From the NCBI RefSeq assembly GCF_000002875.2, contig NC_009407.2, forward strand, positions 158,501 through 222,500: 64,000 nt of DNA, read 5' to 3'. The DNA comes from Leishmania infantum JPCM5. Its lineage: Eukaryota > Euglenozoa > Kinetoplastea > Trypanosomatida > Trypanosomatidae. Under the pieces are notes generated by a model. It searched no databases. It saw nothing but the letters and a program-made list of their open reading frames with translations, and was not told the DNA's origin. This document shows positions 41,025 to 50,840 of the stretch, piece after piece. Made by a program: the position numbers and the translations under genes. Position 1 is the stretch's first letter. Every line of letters starts with the position of its first letter.

Positions 41025-43142
41025 ATGAGCGACAATCCTCACTCGCTGCATCCGCTGTCGTCGGACTCGACAAGTCAAGCATTGCACTCCTCGACGAAGC
41101 CCCCTGCCACCCCGCACGAAGGCGAGTTTCACAGTGTGCGGGACTCGAACGTTGTGGAGCCGACAGAGGCGAACGGGAAAAAGTCGCACGTCGGCCCCCA
41201 CCTCGGCTCTCGCATGCGCATCTACGAGTACTCCATCGAGCACAATGACGCCTTCTGGGCCGAAATTGCACGGCGCGACTTCTACTGGAAGACGACCTGG
41301 CCGGATGACCAGCACGTCAAGTCGTACAACTTCGACAAATCCAAGGGCCCCATCTTTGTGAAGTGGTTCGAGGGCGCCGTGACGAACGTCTGCTACAACG
41401 CGTTGGACCGCCACCTGCCGGCGCACAAGGATCGCGTGTGCTTTTACTTTGAAGGCAACGACCCGAGTGTGACGGAAGCAGTCACGTACGGCAGCATGTA
41501 CACGAGGGTGGTGGAGCTGGCGAACGTGCTGAAGTACCAGTACGGTATTGCAAAGGGCGACCGCGTTGGCCTGTATCTACCCATGATCCCGTTCGCTGCG
41601 GTGGCCATGCTCGCCTGCGCCCGCATCGGTGCTGTCATCACCGTGATCTTCGGCGGCTTCTCGGCTCAGGCGCTCAGCTCACGCCTGAAGGACGCCCAGA
41701 CAAAGCTGCTTATCACGGCCGACGCGTCGGCGCGGGGCACAAAGCCGATTCCTCTCAAGGACGTGGCAGACGAGGCGCTGAAGGAGTGCGAGGAGGAAGG
41801 CATGTCCATCGCGTGCCTCGTCGCTGAAAACATGAACCGTCAATCCTGCAAGATGAAGGAAGGCCGAGATACCTGGTACGGCGATGCCTTAGCCCGACTG
41901 ACGCCGGAGCAGCACGAGGAGTGCCCGGTGGAGTGGATGGACGCGGAGGATGTGCTGTTCCTGCTCTACACCTCCGGCAGCACAGGGAAACCCAAAGCCA
42001 TCGTGCACACGACGGCGGGCTACATGGTGTACGCCTCCACCACCTTCATGTACAGCTTCGACTACCACATGGACGACGTGTACTTCTGCACGGCTGATAT
42101 TGGCTGGATCACAGGCCACAGCTACGTCGTGTATGGTCCGATGATCCACTGCGCCACGTCGGTGCTGTTCGAGGGTGTGCCGAACTACCCCGACTACTCG
42201 CGCTGGTGGCAGCTCGTCGAGAAGTACAAGGTGTCCATCCTCTACACCGCGCCCACCGCGATCCGCTCCCTCATGCAGGCCGGCGACGACTACGTCAAGG
42301 TGGGCAACCGCAGCACCCTGCGTGTGCTGGGCTCTGTCGGCGAGCCGATCAACGTGGAGGCGTGGAAGTGGCTGCGCGATGTCGGCGGCGAGGGCCACTG
42401 CGATGTGTCGGACACGTGGTGGCAGACCGAGACGGGCGGCCACATGATTACACCGATGCCGGGCTGCACCCCCATGAAACCCGGTAGTGCAACGCTGCCG
42501 TTCTTCGGTGTCCAGCCGGTTATTCTCGACCCCATGAAGCTGCATGAGAAGCAGGGCCCCGCGGAGGGCCTGCTCGCCATTCGCGCGCCGTGGCCTGGTA
42601 TGGCCCGCACCATCTACGGTGACCACGCACGCTTTGAGAAAACCTACTTTGGCGTGGACGGGTACTACATGACAGGCGACGGTGCTCGCCGCGACTCGGA
42701 CGGCTATTACTGGATCACGGGCCGCGTCGATGACGTGCTGAACGTGAGCGGGCACCGCATCGGCACCAGCGAGATCGAAGACGCCGTCAACACCCACCCG
42801 GCCGTGGTGGAGAGCGCCGTCGTCGGCTTCCCTCACAACATCAAGGGTGAGGGCATCTACGTCTTCCTTACGTTCCGCCAGGGGACGGAGGTGACGCCCG
42901 AGCTGCTGGCGGCGGTGAAGGCGACTGTGCGCAAGGTGATTGGCCCGCTGGCCACGCCGGACGTGATGCAGGTGGCTCGCGTAGGGCTGCCCAAAACGCG
43001 CTCCGGCAAGATTGTGCGCCGCATCCTGCGCAAGGTATCGGCTGGGCAGTACACGGAGCTGGGCGACACCTCGACGCTGGCGAACCCCGACGTTGTTGAG
43101 GACCTCATCGCCGAGCACCAGAGGCTGTGCTCTCAGAACTAG
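41025..43142 (+). CDS. ACS: Acetyl-CoA synthetase (AMP-forming acetate-CoA ligase)
   Basis: A 705-aa enzyme of the ANL superfamily that makes acetyl-CoA from acetate, ATP and CoA via acetyl-AMP. The P-loop-like motif 'LLYTSGSTGKPKAIVH' begins near 314. The acetate-pocket block 'TWWQTETGGHMITP' lies near 464-477. 'YYMTGDGARRDSDGYYW' and the hinge 'GRVDDVLNVSGHRIGTSE' lie at about 546-582. The C-terminal 'TRSGKIVRRILRK' near 657-669 supplies the catalytic, acetylatable Lys. Length and motif order are standard. The N-terminal ~60 residues are Ser/Thr/His-rich. The C-terminus ('CSQN') is not a PTS1 glycosomal signal, so a cytosolic location is likely. A SIDER-like repeat lies ~775 bp downstream in antisense. 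Confidence 0.97.
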   Translation: MSDNPHSLHPLSSDSTSQALHSSTKPPATPHEGEFHSVRDSNVVEPTEANGKKSHVGPHLGSRMRIYEYSIEHNDAFWAEIARRDFYWKTTWPDDQHVKSYNFDKSKGPIFVKWFEGAVTNVCYNALDRHLPAHKDRVCFYFEGNDPSVTEAVTYGSMYTRVVELANVLKYQYGIAKGDRVGLYLPMIPFAAVAMLACARIGAVITVIFGGFSAQALSSRLKDAQTKLLITADASARGTKPIPLKDVADEALKECEEEGMSIACLVAENMNRQSCKMKEGRDTWYGDALARLTPEQHEECPVEWMDAEDVLFLLYTSGSTGKPKAIVHTTAGYMVYASTTFMYSFDYHMDDVYFCTADIGWITGHSYVVYGPMIHCATSVLFEGVPNYPDYSRWWQLVEKYKVSILYTAPTAIRSLMQAGDDYVKVGNRSTLRVLGSVGEPINVEAWKWLRDVGGEGHCDVSDTWWQTETGGHMITPMPGCTPMKPGSATLPFFGVQPVILDPMKLHEKQGPAEGLLAIRAPWPGMARTIYGDHARFEKTYFGVDGYYMTGDGARRDSDGYYWITGRVDDVLNVSGHRIGTSEIEDAVNTHPAVVESAVVGFPHNIKGEGIYVFLTFRQGTEVTPELLAAVKATVRKVIGPLATPDVMQVARVGLPKTRSGKIVRRILRKVSAGQYTELGDTSTLANPDVVEDLIAEHQRLCSQN

Positions 43143-43917
43143 AGGCGGTATTAGAACATCGGAGAGCGCACGCGCAGGGGCACGCACGCGTGGCTGAAGA
43201 AAAAGGAAAGTCAAGCCGCACGGATGTGCAAGAAAGTCAAGGGGCTGACGTCCGTTCGCCTAGCCTCGCTTCGCCTATTACTTCTCCTCGCCACCACCCC
43301 TTGGCGGGCTGCCTCTCACCTTGTAACACAACGTGCACTCCCTTGCGCCTCCCCCTCAGTTACAGAGAGACAGACGCCAGTCCATCCGCTTACCGGCACA
43401 GATGCGCATACGCCTCTCGCGCCTCATCGTGTACGAAAACGCAGACGCGACGGTCAGCCCAAAGCCGAAGACATATAAAGACGAAAAGCACGGAGATGTG
43501 CCATCATCGGCACGCCCAATCTCCATCTCTTTCTCTTCCCTTCCACTTCGTTCTTATTTTCCTCTTCCCTCTTCCCTCTCCGTGATCGGATGGCTTCAAG
43601 TTTGCCAGCGTACAAGAACGTTAATCATATGCAGTGCTCCTCGCCCCCACCCCTGCCTCGCCGCCCTTGGCAACCCCTCCCCGCCCGTCTTCGACTCCTC
43701 TGCGTGTGTGTCTGTGTCTGCGTGTTTGTGTGTGCGTGTGTGTGTGTGTGTCTCCCCAGCCCTCCCTCTCCACCTCTCTATTTCTGGCATTCTTCCTTGC
43801 CTGCTTGACCGGTGCCACGTCGGTCAAAACACGAATATCTCTGCCGTAAAGAAGGTTCGCGTACCGTGTATGTGCGTGTGCGAATCCCTCGGCCGACGAG
43901 ATTCCTTGTCTCCAGCG
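43143..43917. other. 3' flank of the ACS gene
   Basis: No gene. C/T-rich sequence at about 43520-43590 and GT-rich arrays at about 43708-43752. Confidence 0.6.
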
Positions 43918-44427
43918 TGCCCATTTCTCTGCCATAGAGCACCATCAGTTCAACGCCCCACTCGCCCTCCCCCCCACCACATCGCGTGGTGCGAAGCAGC
44001 CCTGGACACAAGCGCCACAGCCACGCGCTGACCCGGTCAGTTGAGCACGACCCATGCCTCCAACCCTACCCACCACCCGCCTAACAGCCGCTCCTTCCAT
44101 CATGCCGGCCGCCACCCTGTGCACCTTTAGGGGTGGCGCTGGCACTCTGCACATAACGTGGATGGCACAAGCGTGTGCTCGCTGTCGCGGGTCTCTCCCA
44201 CGCACCGCCATCTGGGACCTCACCGCCATCTGGGACCTCACCGCCGACATCAGCAGCGATGACTCCCACTGACCTCGCCGTGTCGTGGGCACGCGACCCT
44301 GTCACCACCAGGGGTGGCTCGGCATTGGGAGGGGTGGCGGGGGCTCCACGGCCCCCACCCCCCACCGAGAGCAGGCGCGCCGGGCCCTGACGCCACGCAC
44401 GGAGAGGTGTCGCATGTCATGAGAGGG
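43918..44427 (-). mobile_element. SIDER-like retroposon, copy B (antisense)
   Basis: The reverse complement of the repeat at 56333, nearly identical over ~500 bp. Its 3' end (low coordinates) stops at the block 'GAAATGGGCAC'; its 5' end includes 'CATGACATGCGACACC'. The 18-bp internal unit is present twice in tandem at about 44213-44248 (one extra copy compared with copies A and C). It lies between the ACS gene and the EF-hand gene. Confidence 0.75.
44213..44248. repeat. Two tandem 18-bp units inside SIDER copy B
   Basis: 'CCGCCATCTGGGACCTCA' twice in direct succession. Confidence 0.9.
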
Positions 44428-44681
44428 CTGCCAATGCAATGCTCTCACACACATCCCTGCAAAGGGGCGGCTTCGCCGCGTCCTTGTTGCCGCTCAGCAC
44501 ATGAAAATGGTCTCTGTCACCTTCCCTCATCAGCATCACTGTCCTTTTAACTTCCCTCACCCCACCCTCGCCTCTCCCGCTCGGTGGGTGGCTTCGACCA
44601 GCGTACAAGTATAGGCTCGCACCTGCGCGTGCACACAAGCAGTACTCACAGACGAGCGTTGGCTCTGGGCTGCCAGAAGCA

Positions 44682-45605
44682 ATGTCGCGCACCGCGGAGA
44701 CCGTGGAGGAGCTAGCGCGGCGCTACTACCTTACGACAGCGCTTGTGGAGGAAGCGGGGCGTCTCTTTGATACTTACGCTGGAAGCGGAGATGCGCCGCC
44801 GGCGAACAGTAACGAGGAGCCCTTTATCACGGTGCCTGGGCTGCAGCGGCTTATGGTGAAGATGGGCACCCCCATCTCGCAGCATGGCGTGGTAGAGCTA
44901 CTCCGCTTCTTTGGCAGCGCCGCTGCTGTCGCTGTCAAGGAAGTTGAACTGTCGGACGGTCCTGCCAACGGCCAACAGTCTCCAGCGGTAAAGGGGGCTC
45001 GTTCTCCCGTAGCGGCGACGGCACCTGCAAGTCAGCAGCCTTCATCACGCCAGAGAAAAAAGAAAAGCGGTGCAACGGCGCAGAAGACTGGCGCCAAAGA
45101 TGCCTTTGAATCCTCGACGAAGCTTGGCGCAGACCACAGCGCAGGCTGTGGAGCCAGTAGTGGCACTGAATCTGCAAACTCATCGCCGTTGGCGGCGCCG
45201 CTACATGTCGCGGCACCTCCCTCCGCGGTCACAGCGGAGGGCATGAATTTTTCCGCTTTTGTGTACTTTCTTTTGGTGTACCCTGAACTGTCTCAGCGAC
45301 CCTCGGGGATGGCGGCAACCGCATCAACGACCAACGCCGCCACACGGAGCGGTCTCCATGTCAGTATTCCAGAGCTCTTTGCGACGATCGACGCTGACGC
45401 AGATGGGGTATGGAGCGTGCACGACCTACGCCACGCTGCCGAGGTGTGCGTAAGGGAAGATGATGGGCTCCTTCAGGAAGACCCCGATCTGTGCCACTTG
45501 GCAGAAATGCACCCGGCGGAGCTCGCGGTCGCCCTTCACGAGCTGGACGTTGATGGGGACGGCGTTGTGACTTTAGACGATGTACGGCAGGCACTGTATT
45601 ACTGA
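44682..45605 (+). CDS. EF-hand calcium-binding protein
   Basis: A 307-aa protein with a C-terminal pair of EF-hands. Loop 1 'DADADGVWSVHD' is at about 237-248 and loop 2 'DVDGDGVVTLDD' at about 289-300. Both keep Asp at positions 1, 3 and 5; position 12 is Asp rather than the usual Glu, which tends to weaken or alter calcium binding. The N-terminal ~75 residues look like a degenerate EF-hand pair ('GLQRLMVKMGTPISQHGVV'). The centre (about 85-185) is a low-complexity Ala/Ser/Lys linker. The next XRN gene starts 0.9 kb downstream. No partner can be inferred. Confidence 0.85.
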   Translation: MSRTAETVEELARRYYLTTALVEEAGRLFDTYAGSGDAPPANSNEEPFITVPGLQRLMVKMGTPISQHGVVELLRFFGSAAAVAVKEVELSDGPANGQQSPAVKGARSPVAATAPASQQPSSRQRKKKSGATAQKTGAKDAFESSTKLGADHSAGCGASSGTESANSSPLAAPLHVAAPPSAVTAEGMNFSAFVYFLLVYPELSQRPSGMAATASTTNAATRSGLHVSIPELFATIDADADGVWSVHDLRHAAEVCVREDDGLLQEDPDLCHLAEMHPAELAVALHELDVDGDGVVTLDDVRQALYY

Positions 45606-46507
45606 ACACGAGCAGGACCAGAGCGGTGGAACCGCTGCGCCTCATGGCAGCGGTGCTCAAGTCTTGTGTGTGCGTATGTGTGTGGGGGGAAGCAGGAAGG
45701 TGGGGAGGATTGCGATGGTGGCGCGGCTCATTTTTTGCTCCCCCCCCCTACGGGCCTGCCTCCCTACACACACACATGCACGTATACCTCTATCCTTCCA
45801 CTATCACTCCTCTCCGACATGCAGAAGAATCAGATGCAGGCAAAGAGAAAGGTGCGCACGTTTTTGTTTGTTTGTGTTATGTGTGTGCGTGTGTGTACGC
45901 TGCTGTGTACCTCTACGCCAGCGGTGCTGTCTGCAAGGGCCTCCGGGACTTTGCGTGGCTACGCTACCGCCGCCTTACGGTGCTCCGCCCTCTCTCTCAG
46001 TGCGGGGGGATGTCTGCCACGGCCCACACGCACGCCGTCGCAGTCTTTAGGTGGGAAATAGTGCACATTCCAAGGCAGTAGACGCCTGTTGCTGCACGCG
46101 CACCTCCATGTCCATCACAGCCCCGCCAGCATGCACACGATCGAGTCTCTTTCCTGCTGCCTTTCCTTGTCATACGAGCATACGCATGCACACGTATACA
46201 TATACACGTGTGCATGCGTTCGCGTACATATATACACGTACGCCCCTCAGTCTTTTTGTTCTTGTCGGTGTTGTTGTGCGGCACAAGACGCGCCAACGGA
46301 ACGACCAAGCGCGTGGCTGGATAAGCGGTGCGTGTATGTGTGTGGATCTGTGAAGAAGAGTTTTGGAAGAGGGTCGAACAGTTAAGTGCAAGATAGCCCC
46401 ACTCCAAGGCGAACGGGCTTGGCATTAAGGTACAGGTGTTGCATCCCCGTCACAAGGCCATCGGCGTAGACAAGGCAAAGCACACGCGCACGCGCCGCTG
46501 GATCACC
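45606..46507. other. Spacer
   Basis: No gene. GT-rich stretches near 45664-45684 and 45877-45897, and short TA/CG-rich alternating sequence near 46190-46240. The XRN frame is open from 46436 without ATG before 46508. Confidence 0.6.
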
Positions 46508-49500
46508 ATGGGTGTGCCGCTGCTCTTGACCTGGCTGCGGAAGCGTTTTGCTGACTGCTTCATGCCAGCCGACAGCGCGGTCACCGACTACATCCGCGAA
46601 AGCACAGACAACCTTTTTATTGATCTCAACTCCTTCTTGTACCAGGCCGCCACCATCATTACGGCGACGCACCGCTCGCTCCGCTTCAACTCGGTTGATG
46701 AAGTGGAGGATGTAGTGCTGCGCAAGCTGTTTGACCTCCTCGACGACCTCGTCATGAACCTCGTTCAGCCCAAGGCGCTGGTGTACATCGCGGTAGATGG
46801 CGTATCGCCACTGGGCAAGATGTCGCAGCAGCGTGCGCGGCGGCGTCGTGGAGCGCGCCGGCAGCCGTCCGCCTCGTCGTCTTCGCCTTCTCGCCATCAC
46901 GAGCCGGCGGGCAACATCAACGACCTGTGGGACAGCAACTGCATCAGCGTCGGGACGCGCTTCATGGCCAAGGTGACGGAGGCGCTACACTTTTACGCCG
47001 TGAGCAGGACAGAACGAATCAACGCGAAGCGACTTCGCGAAGAGCGGGTCCGCATTGACAAGGCCGACGCGTCAGTGGACTCTGCCGCCGGCGACTCCGC
47101 CGGCGCGCCGTACGTGTTCCCCTTCCTCAGCATCATTGTCGACGATGTGCTGCGCCCCGGCGAGGGCGAGAACAAGATCGCCGAGTTCATCCGCCGCATC
47201 CGCGCTGATCCGAGCTACGGCCCGAACACGTCGCACGTCATCTGCAGCTCCGACACGGACGTCACCGTAACCAGCCTAATCCTGCACGAGCCACGCATCC
47301 ATGTCCTGCGCTACGAGCCGCCAGTCTCGCTGGGAGGTAAGCTGCCCATGAAGTCTCAGCCACCGCCTCAGCATCACCATCATCACCGCAGCCACCACCA
47401 GCACGTGCGTTTCTCCTCTCATCCACATAGCGGCAGTGGTCCTTCGTCGCACGGGCCCCGTCGGGTCGACGGACGGAGCGGCCATGCGCATCATGGCGCA
47501 CCACGCCCCTCTCCGCGCCACGGCGCCGGTGCCGCTGCGCAGCCACCGCCCCCGAAAGACAGCTGGCTCTCCACCTTCTTTAGCATTCACGTCTTTCGGC
47601 AGCGGCTGCGTGGCATCCTTCATTTGTCACCAAGCAGCGACGCCGCTTCCGCCCTCGCGGGCGCCGCTGTGCCCTCGGTGGACGCCGAGGAAGCCGCCCT
47701 CACCTTTGAGCACGCCCTGCACGATGTTGTCTTCGTGTTGCTGCTCTTCGGCAACGACTTCCTGCCCACCATCGGCGGAAGCATCCAGGAGGGCACGTTG
47801 GATGCGCTGCTCTCGCTGCTGGCGACCGACTTTGTGCCGCGTGGGCGCACCTTGGTGGACCCGGCAACAAACCGCATCCAGTATGCGTCTGCACGCTACC
47901 TGCTCAGTTGCCTGGCGGAGCTGCCAGGCAATGCAAAGAAAGGTGGAAGTGGAGGTCGTCTGCAGGTGCACAACGGCGGCTCCGACGCGCTGGACTGGGG
48001 CTTCACAGCCGAAAAAGAAGCGAAGGAGCGCGACCCCGCCTTTATCGAGCGGCAGCAGCGGCGCGAGAAGCAGCATGAGCGCATGTGCTACTGCTACTGG
48101 ACGATGCTGCAGTGGGCACTGCAGTACAGCGCCGGCATTGTGGAGCACTGGGGCTGCTACTACCCGTACGGCAGGGCACCCCCCTTGTCAAAGCTTGCCA
48201 CATACTGCGGTGTGCTCACCTACAGCGCACTCGGGGAGATTGCGCGACGGCGACTGGAGATGAACGCCGCCGCTGGGCGTGCCACGAGTAGCATCGATGG
48301 CGAGGTCGGAAACGCCAACGAGGAGGAGGACGATGACGACGCCATGGACGGGCTTCCGACGTCAGTGCTGCAGGCCGGGGAGGCTGGCACGGCGGTGGTC
48401 GATGCTGCAGAGCGAGGCAAGCCGACGGATGTGATGGTGCAGCTGCTGATCCTTATCCCTCCGCGCAGTGTGGCGCTGCTGCCCACTGTCTTTCGGCATC
48501 ACTACAAGGAAGTCGAGGCGGCTGTGCAAGCGCCTGTGGAGCAGCTGAACCTAGTGTCCATCGGTGCCTGGTGCGAGGAGAAGAAGCGGTCGCTTAGCGA
48601 GGAAGAGCGGACGCGCTTCACGGCGTACCAGTTCTTCGCCTCCGACGCCGACCTCGGCACCGCCGAGGCACCGTTTCCCGCGCGAGACATCGCCTTTACC
48701 GCCTATTGGAACGGCCCTGCCGTCGAGGCGGAGTTGGCAGCGCTGCGGGTGAGCAAGAAGGCAGCAATAAGTGCTGCCGCTGGCATCACCTTCAGGGCCG
48801 GCGCCACGTCGTCCACTTCGGCGGCGGGACTGCAGAGTAGGGCCGCCTCCTTTTTCAGCATGGGTCGTCGGCCGACTTCCGGCACCTCAAGCAATGGCGG
48901 CGCAGCAGCACTCTTGGCAACAATCAACATCACAAGCGCACGTGCCTCGCCGCCACCGGCGCCGGCCACGGCGGAGATTGCGACGCCACTCGAAGAGACG
49001 CCTGCAAGCCCGTCGACTGAAGCAACTCCGGCACTGCAGCAGCAGCATCAGCCCGTAAAGCTGCAGCACCCAGCAGGCGACTACGTACTCTGGGTGGTCC
49101 CATGCGACGCTCTGCAAGACGCGCTGATGGTCAAGGCGCTGGGTACGGTGCACGGGAACCGCTTCTGCGTGGGCAGCTACGTGCCGCTTGTGGAGCAAGA
49201 CGCCGTACTCAGTCGCAGCGGTGGGCCACGGCAGGAAGTGCGGCTGCAGTTCCGCCTGACTGTGGCCCCAATGATCACGGACACAACGTACGGGGCGCGC
49301 CTGCTGTCGGGGTACGAGGAGCCGGCGGAGGTGGGCATGCGCGAGCGGATCGCGGAAGCGAGAAAAGAGGAAGCCGACCGGGCCGATCCGTGGAAGCAGC
49401 TGGACAAGATGCAGACGCTGCGACAGGAACGCAAGCGTGCCCGCGACGTCGAGAACGTACACGCGTCTGGTGAAGAGGAGCTAGACGGCGACCTTGCGCA

Positions 49501-49714
49501 CGCTGCACCGCCGAGCGCCGGCGATGATGGCCAGATGCCGCAGGAGGTAGAGCTGCAGGAGCGGCTGCCGCCTCAACAGGTGACGGTCGACACTGTGGAC
49601 TCTACAGTGCAGGTGGCCGATGCGGAAGCGCTTCTGAAACTTCGCAAGGAGGAAGCGCGGCGACGGTTAACTGCCTTGAAGGCTGCTCGGCAGGCCGCGC
49701 AGCAGGACGAGTGA
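46508..49714 (+). CDS. XRN-family 5'-3' exoribonuclease
   Basis: A 1068-aa nuclease. Conserved XRN blocks appear in order: 'MGVPLLLTWLRKRF' at the start, 'LFIDLNSFLYQ' near 37-47, 'VDGVSPLGKMSQQRARR' near 97-113, 'SNCISVGTRFM' near 142-152, 'RPGEGENKIAEFIRR' near 216-230, 'SSDTDV' near 247-252 (the DxD metal site, usually within GLDADLI) and 'GNDFLPTIGG' near 414-423. A ~100-residue His/Pro/Ser/Arg-rich insertion splits the core at about 283-355, and the C-terminal ~250 residues are Ala/Ser-rich then helical and charged. Kinetoplastids have four XRN paralogues (A-D); the sequence seen does not decide which one this is. It degrades 5'-monophosphate RNA in decay or rRNA processing. ATG context ACCATGG is good. 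Confidence 0.9.
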   Translation: MGVPLLLTWLRKRFADCFMPADSAVTDYIRESTDNLFIDLNSFLYQAATIITATHRSLRFNSVDEVEDVVLRKLFDLLDDLVMNLVQPKALVYIAVDGVSPLGKMSQQRARRRRGARRQPSASSSSPSRHHEPAGNINDLWDSNCISVGTRFMAKVTEALHFYAVSRTERINAKRLREERVRIDKADASVDSAAGDSAGAPYVFPFLSIIVDDVLRPGEGENKIAEFIRRIRADPSYGPNTSHVICSSDTDVTVTSLILHEPRIHVLRYEPPVSLGGKLPMKSQPPPQHHHHHRSHHQHVRFSSHPHSGSGPSSHGPRRVDGRSGHAHHGAPRPSPRHGAGAAAQPPPPKDSWLSTFFSIHVFRQRLRGILHLSPSSDAASALAGAAVPSVDAEEAALTFEHALHDVVFVLLLFGNDFLPTIGGSIQEGTLDALLSLLATDFVPRGRTLVDPATNRIQYASARYLLSCLAELPGNAKKGGSGGRLQVHNGGSDALDWGFTAEKEAKERDPAFIERQQRREKQHERMCYCYWTMLQWALQYSAGIVEHWGCYYPYGRAPPLSKLATYCGVLTYSALGEIARRRLEMNAAAGRATSSIDGEVGNANEEEDDDDAMDGLPTSVLQAGEAGTAVVDAAERGKPTDVMVQLLILIPPRSVALLPTVFRHHYKEVEAAVQAPVEQLNLVSIGAWCEEKKRSLSEEERTRFTAYQFFASDADLGTAEAPFPARDIAFTAYWNGPAVEAELAALRVSKKAAISAAAGITFRAGATSSTSAAGLQSRAASFFSMGRRPTSGTSSNGGAAALLATINITSARASPPPAPATAEIATPLEETPASPSTEATPALQQQHQPVKLQHPAGDYVLWVVPCDALQDALMVKALGTVHGNRFCVGSYVPLVEQDAVLSRSGGPRQEVRLQFRLTVAPMITDTTYGARLLSGYEEPAEVGMRERIAEARKEEADRADPWKQLDKMQTLRQERKRARDVENVHASGEEELDGDLAHAAPPSAGDDGQMPQEVELQERLPPQQVTVDTVDSTVQVADAEALLKLRKEEARRRLTALKAARQAAQQDE

Positions 49715-50840
49715 TGCACCTAACGCCATGCTCGGAAGGCGTGCCTTGGATTGCGAACGCGAACAATCAACTCTTGCTTGCTCGCTCTCTACTTACCGCT
49801 TCCTCATCCTATTCAGCAAGTGAGTGTACCGGTCCCTGCGGAATCAGCAGCAGCAAAGCAGCCACGCTCGTACACGCAGTCAAGTGGACGAGCGCGACAG
49901 TGGCGGGAGGGGTGGGCAGCGACAGAAACAGGAGAGAAGAGGGGGATTAGTTGAAGTATATCAAAGGCCTTCAGTCGATTAAGGGTGCGCGCACTAGCGT
50001 ACCATCCACTGTTGCCTCTGCTAGGCAAGTACGCGTGAGCATGACGGGGAGAAAGGGTGCAACTGTTGCTGTGCGTCACACAGGAGGCAGCCAGGGCGTG
50101 TGCTGGGTGAGCCAATGGGACCGTTCGTTCGACTCGCATGGGAGCCGAAACAACGGTGGCGCACCACTCAAGCATGAAAGCAAAAAACTGTCGAAGGCGG
50201 GCGCACCGTCGGCACTCTGCGCAGGCACAGTCGTGCACTCGCCTCACCTGCACCCCCACCCCTACCCGTACGTTTGCTCGCTTGCCCTCCTCCTCCCTTC
50301 CCATGCCACTTGGCATCCGTTTCTGCTCTCCTCCTCGCCCCTGCCTGCCTGCCTACCTCTCCCTGTACGTGCGTGAGCGTCTCAACTGCGATATGTGCCA
50401 TCACCGTGAAGGCATACGAAAGCACAAGCACAGAGACGTACGCACGCGTTTCTCATTAATCTCTTCTTTCTGTGTGTGGGTGTACGCGCGTGCGTGCGTC
50501 GCTCTTTGATTGCGTCTGGGCCTCATCACCGCGCCGGTTGTGTGGCGGTTTCCGTTGTTGCCCTTTGCCTCCCCTTGTCATCTCTAATCACGTTCACCTA
50601 CGCATCTCGTCTGCGGCCGCCCTCCCCGACTCACTCTTTCTCTCTCTCTCTCTCGTTGTCGCGCTGGGGGAAAAACAGAAGACGCAGATGCACACGAAAC
50701 GTTGTATCCGCTGCTCTTTGCCGCTCCCCCGCCTCCCTTTCGTTCCGCCCCGTTTGCCCCGACCGCTCTCGCGTCGTGCCTGCCTCCGTCGGCTTGCGTG
50801 TTTATGTCGTTGCGCCTTCTTCCTTGTAGCTCGGTCGACG
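49715..50840. other. 3' flank of the XRN gene
   Basis: No gene supported. A frame at 49951-50376 is open but without convincing codon use. C/T-rich blocks lie at about 50285-50370 and 50630-50655. Confidence 0.55.

Noticed and set aside
41889..43214. 441-codon minus-strand frame opposite acetyl-CoA synthetase
   Set aside because: The sense frame carries all ACS motifs; the antisense frame is a composition artefact.
49951..50376. 142-codon frame after the XRN stop
   Set aside because: No ATG at its start, mixed codon use, Pro/His-rich end; best read as 3' UTR.
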